DNA from: Pelotomaculum schinkii
Lineage (GTDB): Bacteria > Bacillota > Desulfotomaculia > Desulfotomaculales > Pelotomaculaceae
DNA length: 64,000 nucleotides
Assembly: GCF_004369205.1 (NCBI RefSeq)
Contig: NZ_QFGA01000001.1
Coordinates: forward strand, 682,001 to 746,000
Direction: 5' to 3'
A model generated the notes under the pieces. The model was not told where the DNA came from, did not search any database, and saw only the letters and a program-made list of their open reading frames with translations. Below, one piece after another: positions 17,234-27,300 of this stretch. The stretch's first letter is position 1. Each line of letters begins with the position of its first letter. A program made the translations under genes and the position numbers.

Positions 17234-18127
17234 TTAGCTTCTTGCGTCCAATCTCTTTTTCATAACTTCAAAACCATCTTTTATCGTAGACATAGATAGT
17301 GCCAAAGCTACTATCACCGCTGAAACAAGCTTCAGATCTGTTGTCGGCATACCGAGTTCAAGGGCAAAGGCGATGACCAATCTATAAATGATAGAACCAA
17401 GTATTACGGCAATAAGCCTTTTGAGCAGGGTCTTAGTCCCGAATATAACTTCCCCTACAATGACAGAGGCCAGACCAATAATGACCATACCGGTTCCCAT
17501 GCTGATGTCGGTAAATGATTGATACTGAGCTATAATCGATCCGGATAAAGCCACCAGTCCATTGGATATAGCCAGACCAACAAGTATGGTAAAGTCCGTA
17601 TTCACACCGAGAGCCCTCACCATTTGGTCATTATCGCCAGTTGCCCTCAAAACAAAGCCTAGTTTGGTTTTAAGGAACAGAAACAGAATTACTAGAATAA
17701 CCAGTAATATACCAAAAGATATGACTATTTTCGTATAATCATTTAATAAAAAACCTTCAAAACTGCTGAAGATGGTAGCCATATTAATAAGTGGTATATT
17801 CGCTTTGCCATGCATTACTTTTAAGTTTACGGAATACAAGGCCAGCATGGTCAGTATCCCGGCAAGAAGCGGCTGAATCTTTAATTTGGTATGAAGCAGC
17901 GCAGTTATACAACCGGCTCCGCAGCCAGCCACAAAAGCCAGCAGCAATCCTGTGAACGGATTGCTGTTTGTACACATAACCGCCGATATGGCCGCACCCA
18001 GGACAAAGCTTCCGTCCACCGTCAGATCGGGAATATTGAGCGTCCTGAAGGATATGAAAACACCCAGGGCCATTATGGCATATATAATTCCTAATTCTAT
18101 GGATCCTTGAAACACCGTCAAAGACAT
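17234..18127 (-). CDS. ABC transporter permease (tryptophan/tyrosine type, BPD-like)
   Basis: 297 residues with 8-10 membrane spans. The region IMALGVFISFRTLNIPDLTV near the N-terminus and LGFVLRATGDNDQMVRALGV in the ATPase-contact loop are typical of the branched-chain/COG4120 permease group. Middle gene of the operon. A strong inverted repeat separates it from the binding-protein gene. Confidence 0.88.
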   Translation of the reverse strand: MSLTVFQGSIELGIIYAIMALGVFISFRTLNIPDLTVDGSFVLGAAISAVMCTNSNPFTGLLLAFVAGCGAGCITALLHTKLKIQPLLAGILTMLALYSVNLKVMHGKANIPLINMATIFSSFEGFLLNDYTKIVISFGILLVILVILFLFLKTKLGFVLRATGDNDQMVRALGVNTDFTILVGLAISNGLVALSGSIIAQYQSFTDISMGTGMVIIGLASVIVGEVIFGTKTLLKRLIAVILGSIIYRLVIAFALELGMPTTDLKLVSAVIVALALSMSTIKDGFEVMKKRLDARS

Positions 18128-18180
18128 ATCAAACTACCCCTTTAAAATACTTTAGTCAGCACACAATAGCCTTATTAAAT

Positions 18181-18226
18181 GCAATAAAGAATTTACACCT
18201 CTTTTGGATTGTAAATTCTTTATTGC
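18181..18226. repeat. inverted repeat between binding-protein and permease genes
   Basis: Perfect 16-bp arms (GCAATAAAGAATTTAC and its complement) around a 14-nt loop. Probably an mRNA-stabilising or partially terminating hairpin that raises the amount of binding protein relative to permease. Confidence 0.6.
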
Positions 18227-18262
18227 TGCTTATCAGCTCAATTTGTTCTGCTGCTTATTTTT

Positions 18263-19264
18263 TTAAAAAACCTGTGCCGCCTCTTTTAATACGTCTTCGG
18301 GTATGGTTATACCTATTGCCTGAGCGGTATCCTTATTTAAATATATATCCATCTGATTCATTCTTTTAACCGCCATGTCCCCGGGCTTTTTGCCATTCAG
18401 TATTTCTATGGCCATGTCCCCTGTCTCTTTGCCAAGCACCGTATAATTTACGCCACAGGTAGCAAGCCCGCCGTCCTTAACCATTGAGTCGGCTCCCACA
18501 TACACAGGTACCTTAGCCTTATTGGCAACCTGGGCAACTACAGGCATGGCCGATGCAACAGTATTGTCAATTGGTGAAAATATGGCATCCGCTTTTCCAG
18601 CAAGAGATTGTGTTGCCTGCTGCACCTCAGATGAATTGGTAACTGTCGCTTCCACAACAGTCAGTCCATTATTCTTAGCATATTCTTTTAATTCATTGAT
18701 TACTGAGATAGAGTTGGTTTCACTTGAATTATACAAGGCTCCGACAGTTTTGATATTAGGCGTAATACGTTTTGCCAGCTTCATGATCTGTTCTGCTGAT
18801 ACGGCATCGGATGTACCTGTAACGTTGCCACCCGGCTTATCCAGGCTTTTTACCAGGCCTGAGCCGACTGGATCGGTACAGGCTGAGAAGAGAACCGGTA
18901 TATCCTTTGTTTCACCTGCTGCGGTCTGCGCTGATGGGGTCGCGATGGCAATAATCAAATCATATTTGCTGTTGGCAAACTTCTGGCATATGGTTTTAAG
19001 GTTGGTCTGATCACCCTGCGCGTTCTGATAATCTATGGTAATATTTTCTCCGTCCTTAAAACCTTTGTCAGCCATTTCCTTTATTATGTTTTCTCTTATT
19101 GTGTTCAGTGACGGGTGTTCAACTATCTGGACGATACCGATCTTTTTCTTTGCGTCACTTGTTTTTGGGGTACTGCTGCTTTGATTCTTTGAACACGCCG
19201 TCATGGTCAACATTGCTGTAACCATCATACAAATCGTTAGGACCACTGATAACAACCTCTTCAT
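18263..19264 (-). CDS. ABC transporter substrate-binding lipoprotein (TrpX-like, COG2984)
   Basis: 333 residues. Lipobox LTMTACSKN gives a lipid-modified cysteine near residue 24. The periplasmic-binding fold is of the COG2984 group: KKIGIVQIVEHPSLNTIREN, then ATPSAQTAAGETKDIPVLFS and VYVGADSMVKDGGLATCGVN. Members with this fold bind tryptophan, tyrosine or related aromatics in Gram-positives. First gene of the operon, with a T-box leader upstream, which fits an amino acid substrate. Confidence 0.88.
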   Translation of the reverse strand: MKRLLSVVLTICMMVTAMLTMTACSKNQSSSTPKTSDAKKKIGIVQIVEHPSLNTIRENIIKEMADKGFKDGENITIDYQNAQGDQTNLKTICQKFANSKYDLIIAIATPSAQTAAGETKDIPVLFSACTDPVGSGLVKSLDKPGGNVTGTSDAVSAEQIMKLAKRITPNIKTVGALYNSSETNSISVINELKEYAKNNGLTVVEATVTNSSEVQQATQSLAGKADAIFSPIDNTVASAMPVVAQVANKAKVPVYVGADSMVKDGGLATCGVNYTVLGKETGDMAIEILNGKKPGDMAVKRMNQMDIYLNKDTAQAIGITIPEDVLKEAAQVF

Positions 19265-19297
19265 TGAAACTCCTCCCTTATCTTTTTAATTTTTTAA

Positions 19298-19565
19298 ATA
19301 AAAACACCTGCCCTCTGAATAAGGACAGGTGTAATAACCTGCGGTGCCACCTTGATTGATGCATTGAAACTCCATTTCAATGCATCCTCTTTTGCAGGGC
19401 GCCAACACACCCCTCACCAATAACGCCGGCTGCGCGTCGTAAGCTACTAAACTTTCACTCCGCCCTCAGAGGCCCATTTGTCTGCCCCAATGCCTGCCAG
19501 GTTTCCATCATCCCCGGCTCTCTATAAAGCTGGTTTGCAGTTTTACTCCCTCTTCATAGGTTTAA
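19298..19565 (-). promoter_or_regulatory. T-box riboswitch leader of the ABC transporter operon
   Basis: On the minus strand the T-box core AAGGTGGCACCGC lies at 19353-19341. The terminator ACACCTG/CAGGTGT followed by TTTTTA lies at about 19330-19300. Stem I features precede it: an AGTA bulge (GGGAGTAAAACTG) and an AG-bulge/apical region around AGAGAGCCGGGGATGATGG. Uncharged tRNA would stabilise the antiterminator. I could not place the specifier loop with certainty. A TGG triplet at 19476-19474 is a candidate and would mean tryptophan, in line with the transporter family. Confidence 0.92.
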
Positions 19566-19633
19566 TGGAATAATACCATATGAAAAATACACCGTCAACT
19601 GCTTTTACAGACTATGATAATACTAAAACCGTC

Positions 19634-20209
19634 CTATTCCAAGCCTCTTAACACCTTTCCCACCTGGAGGAGATCTTTCTTAAACAGCTCTTTTTTCTCT
19701 TCGTCGTGAAAAATCGCAGCAGGATGATAGGTGGGAATCACCTTTGTACCATCCTTTTCTCTCCACTCTCCCCTGATTTGGGTGATCTTGGCCTTCGGCT
19801 CAAGAATCGCCTGCACGGCGATGCTTCCCAGACATACGATGACTGCCGGGTGTATCAACTCAATTTGCCGTAACAAAAAGGGCAAGGACTCTTTTATTTC
19901 CGCTTTTCCTGGTGTCCGGTTACCGGGAGGCCTCACTTTTAAAACATTGGTGATATAAACATCCTCCCTGGCTATTCCCGCTTCCTCCAAATATTTATTA
20001 AGCAGCCTCCCTGCATTCCCTACAAAGGGACGACCTGTTTTGGCCTCCTCTTTCCCTGGCGCTTCCCCGATCAGCGCCAGGCGGGCAGGTTCCGGTCCTT
20101 CGCCGAACACAATGTTTTCCCCCGGCGCCGGCAAAAATATACGCAAACAAAGGTTTTTCAATGTTTCCATATCTGTTATGGTCTCCAGGCTAACCGTCCT
20201 GCCCGTCAT
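19634..20209 (-). CDS. family 4-like uracil-DNA glycosylase lacking the Fe-S cysteines
   Basis: 191 residues of the uracil-DNA glycosylase superfamily, family 4/SPO1-polymerase-related group. Motif A GEAPGKEEAKTGRPFVGNAG and motif C IPTYHPAAIF are intact. Family 4 enzymes bind a 4Fe-4S cluster through four cysteines. Compared with the Thermotoga enzyme only the first (C21) remains. The second is I, and the two in the NVVKC and AAC positions are V (NVLKVRPP) and S (KESLPF). Third gene of the LexA-box operon, one base after DUF72. Either a cluster-free glycosylase or a protein with another activity. Confidence 0.85.
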   Translation of the reverse strand: MTGRTVSLETITDMETLKNLCLRIFLPAPGENIVFGEGPEPARLALIGEAPGKEEAKTGRPFVGNAGRLLNKYLEEAGIAREDVYITNVLKVRPPGNRTPGKAEIKESLPFLLRQIELIHPAVIVCLGSIAVQAILEPKAKITQIRGEWREKDGTKVIPTYHPAAIFHDEEKKELFKKDLLQVGKVLRGLE

Positions 20210-20210
20210 T

Positions 20211-20990
20211 TTAAACTCCCTCCTTCTCCAGCATCTTTTTCAGCATGCGCCCGTTGATCACAGCCTGGGCCCGGTAATGATTGTTCATACTGACAAAAGT
20301 CTTTTTTGTCTGCCGGAGAAGTTTTAAAATCCTGGGGAGCCAGTCCTGCAATTCCTCTTCTGTATATAAATAATCGTAGCGTTCGTGGGTTTCCTCATGG
20401 CGCCACCATTTTTTGTAATTGCGTCCATGGAAACGCACATACCCAATGGAACCGGTGGCCCTGATCACAGGTGGAACTAAGGTTTTAAACTGGGGTTCAT
20501 CGACACAAACATAACCTAATCCTTCTTCTTCCAGGAGCTCAAAAGTTCTTTCGTTAATCCACTCTTCGTGGCGAAATTCAACGACAACAGGGATGTCTCC
20601 CAGCTGCTCCTTAAACTCTTTCAAATAGTCCGTGTTCTCATCCCGGTCCCGGAAGCTGGTAGGAAACTGGGCCAGGATACAGCCCAGTTTACCTGTTTCA
20701 ATCAGTGGTTTTAGAGCTTCTTTAAAATCGCTGAAATGCTGGGCATTGTCTTCCCGTTTATGGGTCAGTCCCCGGTAGGCTTTAATCACGAATTGAAAAT
20801 TGTCAGGAGTTTTTTCCTGCATGTGATAAAGCATAAAGCGGTTAGGGAGCCTGTAAAAGGTTGTATTTACTTCCGTGAAAGCAAATTCCCGGGCATAAAA
20901 ACTGAGCATTTCTTTCTTGTCGATATCTTCAGGGTAAAAGATGCCCCGCCAGTCCTCATAACTGTACCCGGCGGTACCGATCAAAAGCAT
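20211..20990 (-). CDS. DUF72 family protein (YecE-like)
   Basis: 259 residues, TIM-barrel-like DUF72 domain from end to end. The N-terminal GTAGYSYEDWRGIFYP and EVNTTFYRLP, and the internal VVVEFRHEEWIN and GYVRFHGRNYKKWW, are the family's conserved blocks. Biochemical function is not established; the fold resembles xylose-isomerase-type/AP-endonuclease-like barrels. It sits two bases after the DnaE-type polymerase and one base before the glycosylase-like gene, so it is part of an SOS-type operon, which suggests a role in DNA damage. Confidence 0.88.
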   Translation of the reverse strand: MLLIGTAGYSYEDWRGIFYPEDIDKKEMLSFYAREFAFTEVNTTFYRLPNRFMLYHMQEKTPDNFQFVIKAYRGLTHKREDNAQHFSDFKEALKPLIETGKLGCILAQFPTSFRDRDENTDYLKEFKEQLGDIPVVVEFRHEEWINERTFELLEEEGLGYVCVDEPQFKTLVPPVIRATGSIGYVRFHGRNYKKWWRHEETHERYDYLYTEEELQDWLPRILKLLRQTKKTFVSMNNHYRAQAVINGRMLKKMLEKEGV

Positions 20991-20992
20991 AG

Positions 20993-23900
20993 TTACCCTC
21001 CCATGGCTTTAATTTTTTCAGCGACAATATGCAAATTCTTGTCCTCTGAATGGAGAATTCCTTCTACTATTATGCCCTGTGGATTTAATTCATACAGGCA
21101 GGCCTTGTATGTCTTGGGATATAAACTCACTTCCACCATCCCGGAATGATCCTGAAGAACAAGAAACAGGACATATTCCCCGTTCCCTGTGGGGTGACGC
21201 CTGCTGTGTATAATTGCGCCACAAATTCGAACCCGCTTATTCTTTTGCCCCTCACATAAGGTATCAATGGGAGCTATTTGATAGCGTTTTAAAAATTGCC
21301 GCCACTTATGGGAGGGGGGTTGCACCAGGGAAAATCCCAACAACAATTTTTCCTTTCTCCTCTTTTCACTCGCGGAAAAATCTTCGATTGTATCGAGGGA
21401 TTCACCGGCAAAAAGACTGTTTTGTAAAGAATTTAGCGAGAAAATCATTTGCCGCCTGTTGTCTCCCAAACTGTCACAGGCGCCTGCAGCGATCCATCCT
21501 TGCAAAACCGGCCTTTTAACACCATAGGCTTTCATCCTTTTAACCAGTTCCTGAAAAGAGGTAAAATGACCGTCTTTTTGGCGGGAGCATAACAGGGAAG
21601 CCACTGCTTCCGGACCGGATCCTTTGATGGCATCCATTCCTATACGGATCCCCTCTTTCTCCGGCAGGAAGCCAAAACCACTGCCGTTCACATCTGGGAC
21701 GAGCAGGGGAATCCCCATTTTCACAGTTTCCCGGAAATACACTCTTTTGTCGTAGTATCCTCCTTCCAAACTTAATAGGGCTGCCATATATTCTTTGGGA
21801 TAGTGGGTTTTTAGATAGACAGTCCAGTAAGAAATATAAGCATAGGAAACACTATGGGCTTTATTGAAACTGTAGCCGGCAAAGCGGGCTAAAAAATCAA
21901 AAACAGCGGCAGCCTCCTCTTGCGAGCGGCCCCGTGCCATGGCCCCCCGGACAAAGCGCTGGCGGTGACGGGCCAAACCCGCAGCGGATTTTTTAGCAAG
22001 CACACGCCGCAGGGAATCGGCTTCCCCCATGGAATAGCCGGCCAATACATGGGCGATTTGCATCACCTGTTCCTGGTAAAGAATAAGGCCGTAGGTCCGT
22101 GAAAGTATCTCTTCCAGTTCGGGAAGGAGAAAACTACTTTTCTCCTGGCCGTGCCGCCGGCGCAAATAAGTTTCAACGATCCCTTCCTGCCAGGCCCCGG
22201 GCCGGTATAGGGCCAGCAAAGCCGTAAGATCCTCCAGGTTTTGCGGTTTCAGCCTGCGCATCAGGCTCCGGATTCCCATGCTTTCCAACTGAAAACAACC
22301 GAGGGTATCCCCCTTTTCCATGGTACGGAAGGTATCCGGATCATCCAGAGGAATATCTTTAACCTCTATTTCCCTTCCTGTAAGATTCCGAATGGTCTGG
22401 AACGCGCCATTAATCACACTGAGATTGCGCAAGCCCAGCAAGTCTATTTTCAATAAGCCGAGGGCTTGAATGTCCTCCTTGTTAAAGGAGGTCATCAGGG
22501 CTCCATTGGGTCTATGCTGCAGGGGGATGACGCCGGCTAACTCTTCATGCCCGATGAGAATTCCCGAGGGATGGGCAGAGTGATTGCGGGGTAATCCTTC
22601 CATACGTTGGGCATAGTGAAACAGGGATTGATACGGTTCCTGCCTGACCGGTAATTTCCGCAGTTCAGGCAGCTTTTCCAGGCAATGCCGGATTCCACCC
22701 TGGCCGGTAAAGGGAGGAAGAAGCTTGGCCAGAAGATCAATGTGTTCCTCCGGCAGCTTCAAGTATTTTCCCGCTTCCCGAATCGCCCCCCGCGTACCGA
22801 AGGTGTTTAACACACCGATATGAACAACCCGGCCGGCTCCGTACTTGTCCTTGATGTACTGCAGTATTTCCGGGCGCCTCACCTGACAGACATCCAGGTC
22901 AATGTCCGGTAAATCAGCCCGATCCGGGCTTAAAAAACGTTCAAAAGACAATTCATGCACAAGGGGATTGACCTCCGTGACGCCTAATAAATATACCACT
23001 AGACTTCCTGCCGCCGAACCTCGCCCCGGACCAACTGGTATTTTGCTTTGCCGGGCAAATTTCACCATATCCCAAACGATAAGAAAATAAGAGGCCAGGC
23101 CGCGAGCAAAAATCACAGCCAGCTCCTGTTCCATCCGCTCCATAACTTTCTGCTGCTCCCCGTCACTTAAGGCCTGCAAAGCAAAACGTCTGTGCAAACC
23201 TTCCAGGCAAAGATGTTTTAGATAGGCTTCCTCGTTCCAACTTTCCGGCACTGGAAATTGGGGCAGCCTGTAACATCCAGGGTCCAATCTTACCTGGCAG
23301 CGCCGGGCAATAATGCCCGTATTGGCTAAAGCCGCCGGAAGGCCACAAAATTTTTCCTCCATTTCCTGGGGGGAGGGAAAATAAAAGGGCCTTGCCGCTG
23401 TTTGTTGAGTCTGGGGGTTATTTTGCAGCATTTGAAGCAGAGAGGCGTCTTCGGAAACAAGGTAATGCGCATCATGGGTAGCCACCAGGGGAATCTCTGT
23501 TTTCTGAGAAAGTTTGACAGTCCGCTCCATGATCATACGCTCATCAGCCAAACCGTGATCCTGCGCCTCAAGATAGAAGTTTCCCTCCCCGAAACACTTT
23601 GCATATTCACGAGCCTGCTCTTCCGCCAGATCCATCTCTCCCCTGGCCAGTAAACGATAGATGCTTCCGTTTCTTCCCCCGCTCAAGGCAATCACATCCC
23701 CGGGAAAAGGCGGCGGTGGGGAAAAACCATTGTTCAACCATTTAACGATCCGGGCATACCCACTGTTCGTAGCAGCTAACAGAATGAGCGATTCTCCCGC
23801 GTCATTAACCTTTATTTCACAGCCAATAACAGGATGAAGGCCATATTTCCGGGCCAATTCATAAAAGCGAATGGCTCCGTCAATTCTGCCCTTATCTGTG

Positions 23901-24028
23901 ATGGCCAGGGAATTCATACCGAAAGACTTTGCCTTTTGGATTAACTCTTCCAGACGGCAAGTGGCCTCCAGAAGACTGTATTCCGTATGAACATGCAAAT
24001 GTACGAACCCTGTGACTTTTACTTTCAT
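20993..24028 (-). CDS. DnaE-type DNA polymerase III alpha subunit (SOS-associated)
   Basis: C-family DNA polymerase, about 1011 residues, shorter than the usual replicative DnaE of about 1150. Domains: PHP (residues 10-200), palm with catalytic PDIDLD near residue 375 and GPGRGSAAGSLVVYLLGVTE before it, fingers/helix-hairpin-helix, and a C-terminal OB fold (KRVRICGAIIHSRRHPTGNG). The PHP metal motif HLHVH is present, but the usual DHG is DKG (AITDKGRIDG), so the PHP site may be inactive. The start is ATG 24028 behind GAGGGG, not the upstream in-frame codon at 24052. A LexA box sits in its promoter. Length, SOS control and repair neighbours suggest a translesion or repair polymerase rather than the main replicase. 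Confidence 0.85.
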   Translation of the reverse strand: MKVKVTGFVHLHVHTEYSLLEATCRLEELIQKAKSFGMNSLAITDKGRIDGAIRFYELARKYGLHPVIGCEIKVNDAGESLILLAATNSGYARIVKWLNNGFSPPPPFPGDVIALSGGRNGSIYRLLARGEMDLAEEQAREYAKCFGEGNFYLEAQDHGLADERMIMERTVKLSQKTEIPLVATHDAHYLVSEDASLLQMLQNNPQTQQTAARPFYFPSPQEMEEKFCGLPAALANTGIIARRCQVRLDPGCYRLPQFPVPESWNEEAYLKHLCLEGLHRRFALQALSDGEQQKVMERMEQELAVIFARGLASYFLIVWDMVKFARQSKIPVGPGRGSAAGSLVVYLLGVTEVNPLVHELSFERFLSPDRADLPDIDLDVCQVRRPEILQYIKDKYGAGRVVHIGVLNTFGTRGAIREAGKYLKLPEEHIDLLAKLLPPFTGQGGIRHCLEKLPELRKLPVRQEPYQSLFHYAQRMEGLPRNHSAHPSGILIGHEELAGVIPLQHRPNGALMTSFNKEDIQALGLLKIDLLGLRNLSVINGAFQTIRNLTGREIEVKDIPLDDPDTFRTMEKGDTLGCFQLESMGIRSLMRRLKPQNLEDLTALLALYRPGAWQEGIVETYLRRRHGQEKSSFLLPELEEILSRTYGLILYQEQVMQIAHVLAGYSMGEADSLRRVLAKKSAAGLARHRQRFVRGAMARGRSQEEAAAVFDFLARFAGYSFNKAHSVSYAYISYWTVYLKTHYPKEYMAALLSLEGGYYDKRVYFRETVKMGIPLLVPDVNGSGFGFLPEKEGIRIGMDAIKGSGPEAVASLLCSRQKDGHFTSFQELVKRMKAYGVKRPVLQGWIAAGACDSLGDNRRQMIFSLNSLQNSLFAGESLDTIEDFSASEKRRKEKLLLGFSLVQPPSHKWRQFLKRYQIAPIDTLCEGQKNKRVRICGAIIHSRRHPTGNGEYVLFLVLQDHSGMVEVSLYPKTYKACLYELNPQGIIVEGILHSEDKNLHIVAEKIKAMGG

Positions 24029-24046
24029 TACTATACCCCTCAAATA

Positions 24047-24090
24047 GAACATTTGTTCTTATCATACCGGGGTAACCGCACTTTTGTCCA
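24047..24090 (-). promoter_or_regulatory. promoter with LexA (SOS) box for the polymerase operon
   Basis: On the minus strand: -35 TGGACA (24090-24085), 18-nt spacer, -10 TATGAT (24066-24061), then the palindrome AGAACAAATGTTCT centred at 24052-24053. GAAC-AAAT-GTTC fits the Gram-positive SOS consensus GAACRNRYGTTY. The box covers the expected transcription start, an ideal place for LexA repression. Confidence 0.85.
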
Positions 24091-24375
24091 TTGGATATTG
24101 TTGGTAGAAGTTTTCATGTGCTGTTTCAATGCTTCGCAATACACTTCCGTCGGATAAATATAAAAATCGCCAGCCCTCAAGCTGACGATGTGAGGATAAC
24201 GCTGTATTCTATTGATTCATTGACACAGCAAGCCCCGCTATCATCGCCGCAAGACAGATGATTGTTGAGGGAGCCGAATGTGTCAAGCGGCGAAAAAAAG
24301 ACAAAAATATATTTGAAAGGCGAAATTTATTAGAAACGGACAGGTTCGCAAACCCATGTGTCGGTTTTAGACGGG

Positions 24376-27300
24376 TTATTCAAAAAGAGCGGCTTGCTGG
24401 TATTGAGGCGTTTGCTTGGGCGTAAAAGCATGCTCTCTTATCAGGTGCTTTTCGGATAGGTCGGCAATAAAAAGGGATGGGGTACGGTAGGTCAGCAGGA
24501 TAAGTTCATCCCGGGCCCTGGTCATCCCGACATAAAACAGCCGTCTCTCCTCATCCATATTGCATTGAAGGCGGCTGTTCCTTAAAGGAATCCTTCCATC
24601 GGTGACTCCGCAGATGAACACGACGGGAAATTCCAGGCCTTTAGCGGCGTGGATGGTCATTAAGGAAACCGCATCCGGCGAATAGACTTTGCCGCCGCTG
24701 CGGACTACATCACTTTCCCGGCCCAAAATCAGGTTTTGCATCAAGGAAGGCATTTGGGTATACATAACAGCGGTATGGGAAAGCAATGCCATGGAATGGC
24801 TATCGGACAGGTTATGGTCGTCAATCCAGGAATCTATGATTTGCTTCGGCTTTTCCTTCCGAATGATTGGTGCATACTTTCTCAGCATCTCCAGGAAATT
24901 CCCGGGTTGGTCCGGTTGTTCCAGGGGCAGTCGAATCTCTTCCATGATTCTTGCCAGAGATGCCAGGCTTTTATTCCCGGCCGTATAACTTTCAAAAATT
25001 TTTTTGTTCAGGTCTGCCGAATAGCTCTCTTCTGCTTTCAGATATCGCAACAGGGAAACCGTATCCCCGGGGTTGAGCAGAAATTTGAAAAAAGCAAGGG
25101 CATGGCGCACCGGCTTATCTGTCAGGAACTCCTCCCGCCCGGCCACCACATATGGAATCCCCTCTTTTAAAAGACATTGCTCCAAAATTCGCGCCTGGTG
25201 ATTGGTGCGGTATAATAAGGCTATATCGGAAAAGCCTCGGGGATGTTTGGCTCCGATTCTTTTGGAACGGGATGCCGATAGCGCCTGGGTATCCAGCATA
25301 TCGATACCGCCGACCATCCGGTTTATTTCCTTGGCCACAAACAGGGCTTCAGAAAACTCATCCCTGGCATCTATCAGACGTACTCTGCTGCCCCTTGCCC
25401 TGCCGGCCTCCAAGAAAACCCCGCGCTCCCCGGCATTTTTCCGGGAGATTAGCGCTTGGGCGCAAGCGATGATCTCGGGCGTGGAGCGGTAATTCTGCGT
25501 CAGCCGGACCTGCTGGAGTCCTGGAAAATCATCTTTAAACCTTGCAAAATAGCGCAGATCCGAACCCCGGAAACCATAAATCGACTGGTCCGGGTCGCCG
25601 ATAATAAAAATACTCTCGCTTTTCCTGCTCCATGCTTTAATCAAGCGGTATTGAATCTCGTTGACGTCCTGAAACTCATCCACAAGCAGGTGGGAGAAAG
25701 GGTTTGACACGTTCCTGCCTGCGGTATCCTCTGTGCTTCCACCTTCAAACTGGTAAAGGACCTCCAGGAGGATATCGTCATAGTCCATTACCCCGTAACC
25801 CTTAAGTTGCGCGCAGTATGCATCGTAGACCAGGACCGGGGGCACACCGTCGCTGAGGGGGCCTCCCTTTTTTTTATCTCCCACCGGGGATATACCGTTT
25901 TTAACCAGCGATATCCCTTTCATGACATCTCGAGGGGAAAGCTCCAATTTCATATCCTTGACGATTTCCCCGATGATGGCCAGGACATCCTCCTCATCAA
26001 TAATCGTCATGTTATTTTTGCCCTTCCATTGGGACAAAATTTGCAGGCTTATGGAGTGAAAGGTCCCTATGGTCATGGCGGCCGTTGTCCGTTTTTCCCC
26101 GAAGTGCCTCTCCAACCGGACACGCATCTCCTGGGCGGCCTTATTGGTAAAGGTAACGGCAGTGATCTGGTCGGGATGGACACCACATTTTTCAACCAGG
26201 TAGATAATACGGTATACCAGTGTTTTGGTTTTGCCCGTTCCAGGGCCGGCCATGACAGCAATGGCTGGGCTGGGGGAGGAAACGGCTTCCCACTGCTCTT
26301 TGTTCAATTCATAAGACGTTTCCACGGGAACCGCGGTCTTTGTATCCTCGCGGCCCCTGAACGAAACAGCATCCTCTAGAACCGGCAGCAACACGGTTTC
26401 TTGCCGGGCCGAAGCCTTTTCAGCCGCAATCGTTTTGGATATTGATGGACTTGGCAGTGCATCGCTTTGATCGTTGAAAATGTATAGCTGACCGGAAAGC
26501 CGCTCGATTTCGCTTTTGTCCATGACTGTAATTTTACCGTATTCTCCGTCAAAACCGGGTTGTATGTCGATCTTGCCGCACCTCAGCCTGCGGATACCCT
26601 CAGCGATCCAGGAGCCGGCTACCAGTTCAATATCGGGCAGCGTTGCCTGGCGGAGTATAAACAACTCCGGTCCGATGCTCCGGATTAAATTCTCGTATGT
26701 TTCCTTCACCTTTTTGCTGGTGACCGTACAACCGATCGAGGAAGCGATGATCTCCTGAAGAGGAATCAGGCTTTCAAAATGCTTGGCCGCCGGTGCTACA
26801 AACCCTTCTTCCCGGTCGGCCATGGCTTCAACCCGGTGAAGCACGCCCACTGTAATTCGACCGCCGCAGACCGGGCATATACCTTGCGCAGATATTGTCT
26901 CCGCAGGCTTCCAGCACACCTTGCAGTTTCTATGCCCGTCATAGTGGTATTTTCCTTCTTCCGGAAAAAACTCTATGGTACCGAAAAACTCTTTTGTACT
27001 GCGGTTGTTTAATGCCTGCAAGATACTTTGATAAGAAAGCGCGGTATCAAAAATATTGGCTTCTCTTCCTAGGTTGGCGGGGGAATGGGCATCCGAGTTG
27101 GAAACCAGCGTAAAGCCATCCAAGGCGGAAAGGCGCCAATTCATGGGAGGATCTGAGGAAAGGCCTGTTTCGAGGGCATAAATATAGCCGGTTAAATCTT
27201 CAAAGCACTCTTGAATGTGATCGAATCCGGAATAAGCGCCGTACAGTGAGAAATGCGGGGTCCATATGTGAGCAGGTATCAATATAGCCTCCGCGCACAT

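Noticed and set aside
24257-24421. 55-codon plus-strand ORF overlapping the end of the EndoQ-helicase gene
   Set aside because: Half of it is antisense to the conserved helicase C-terminus and it lacks an SD.
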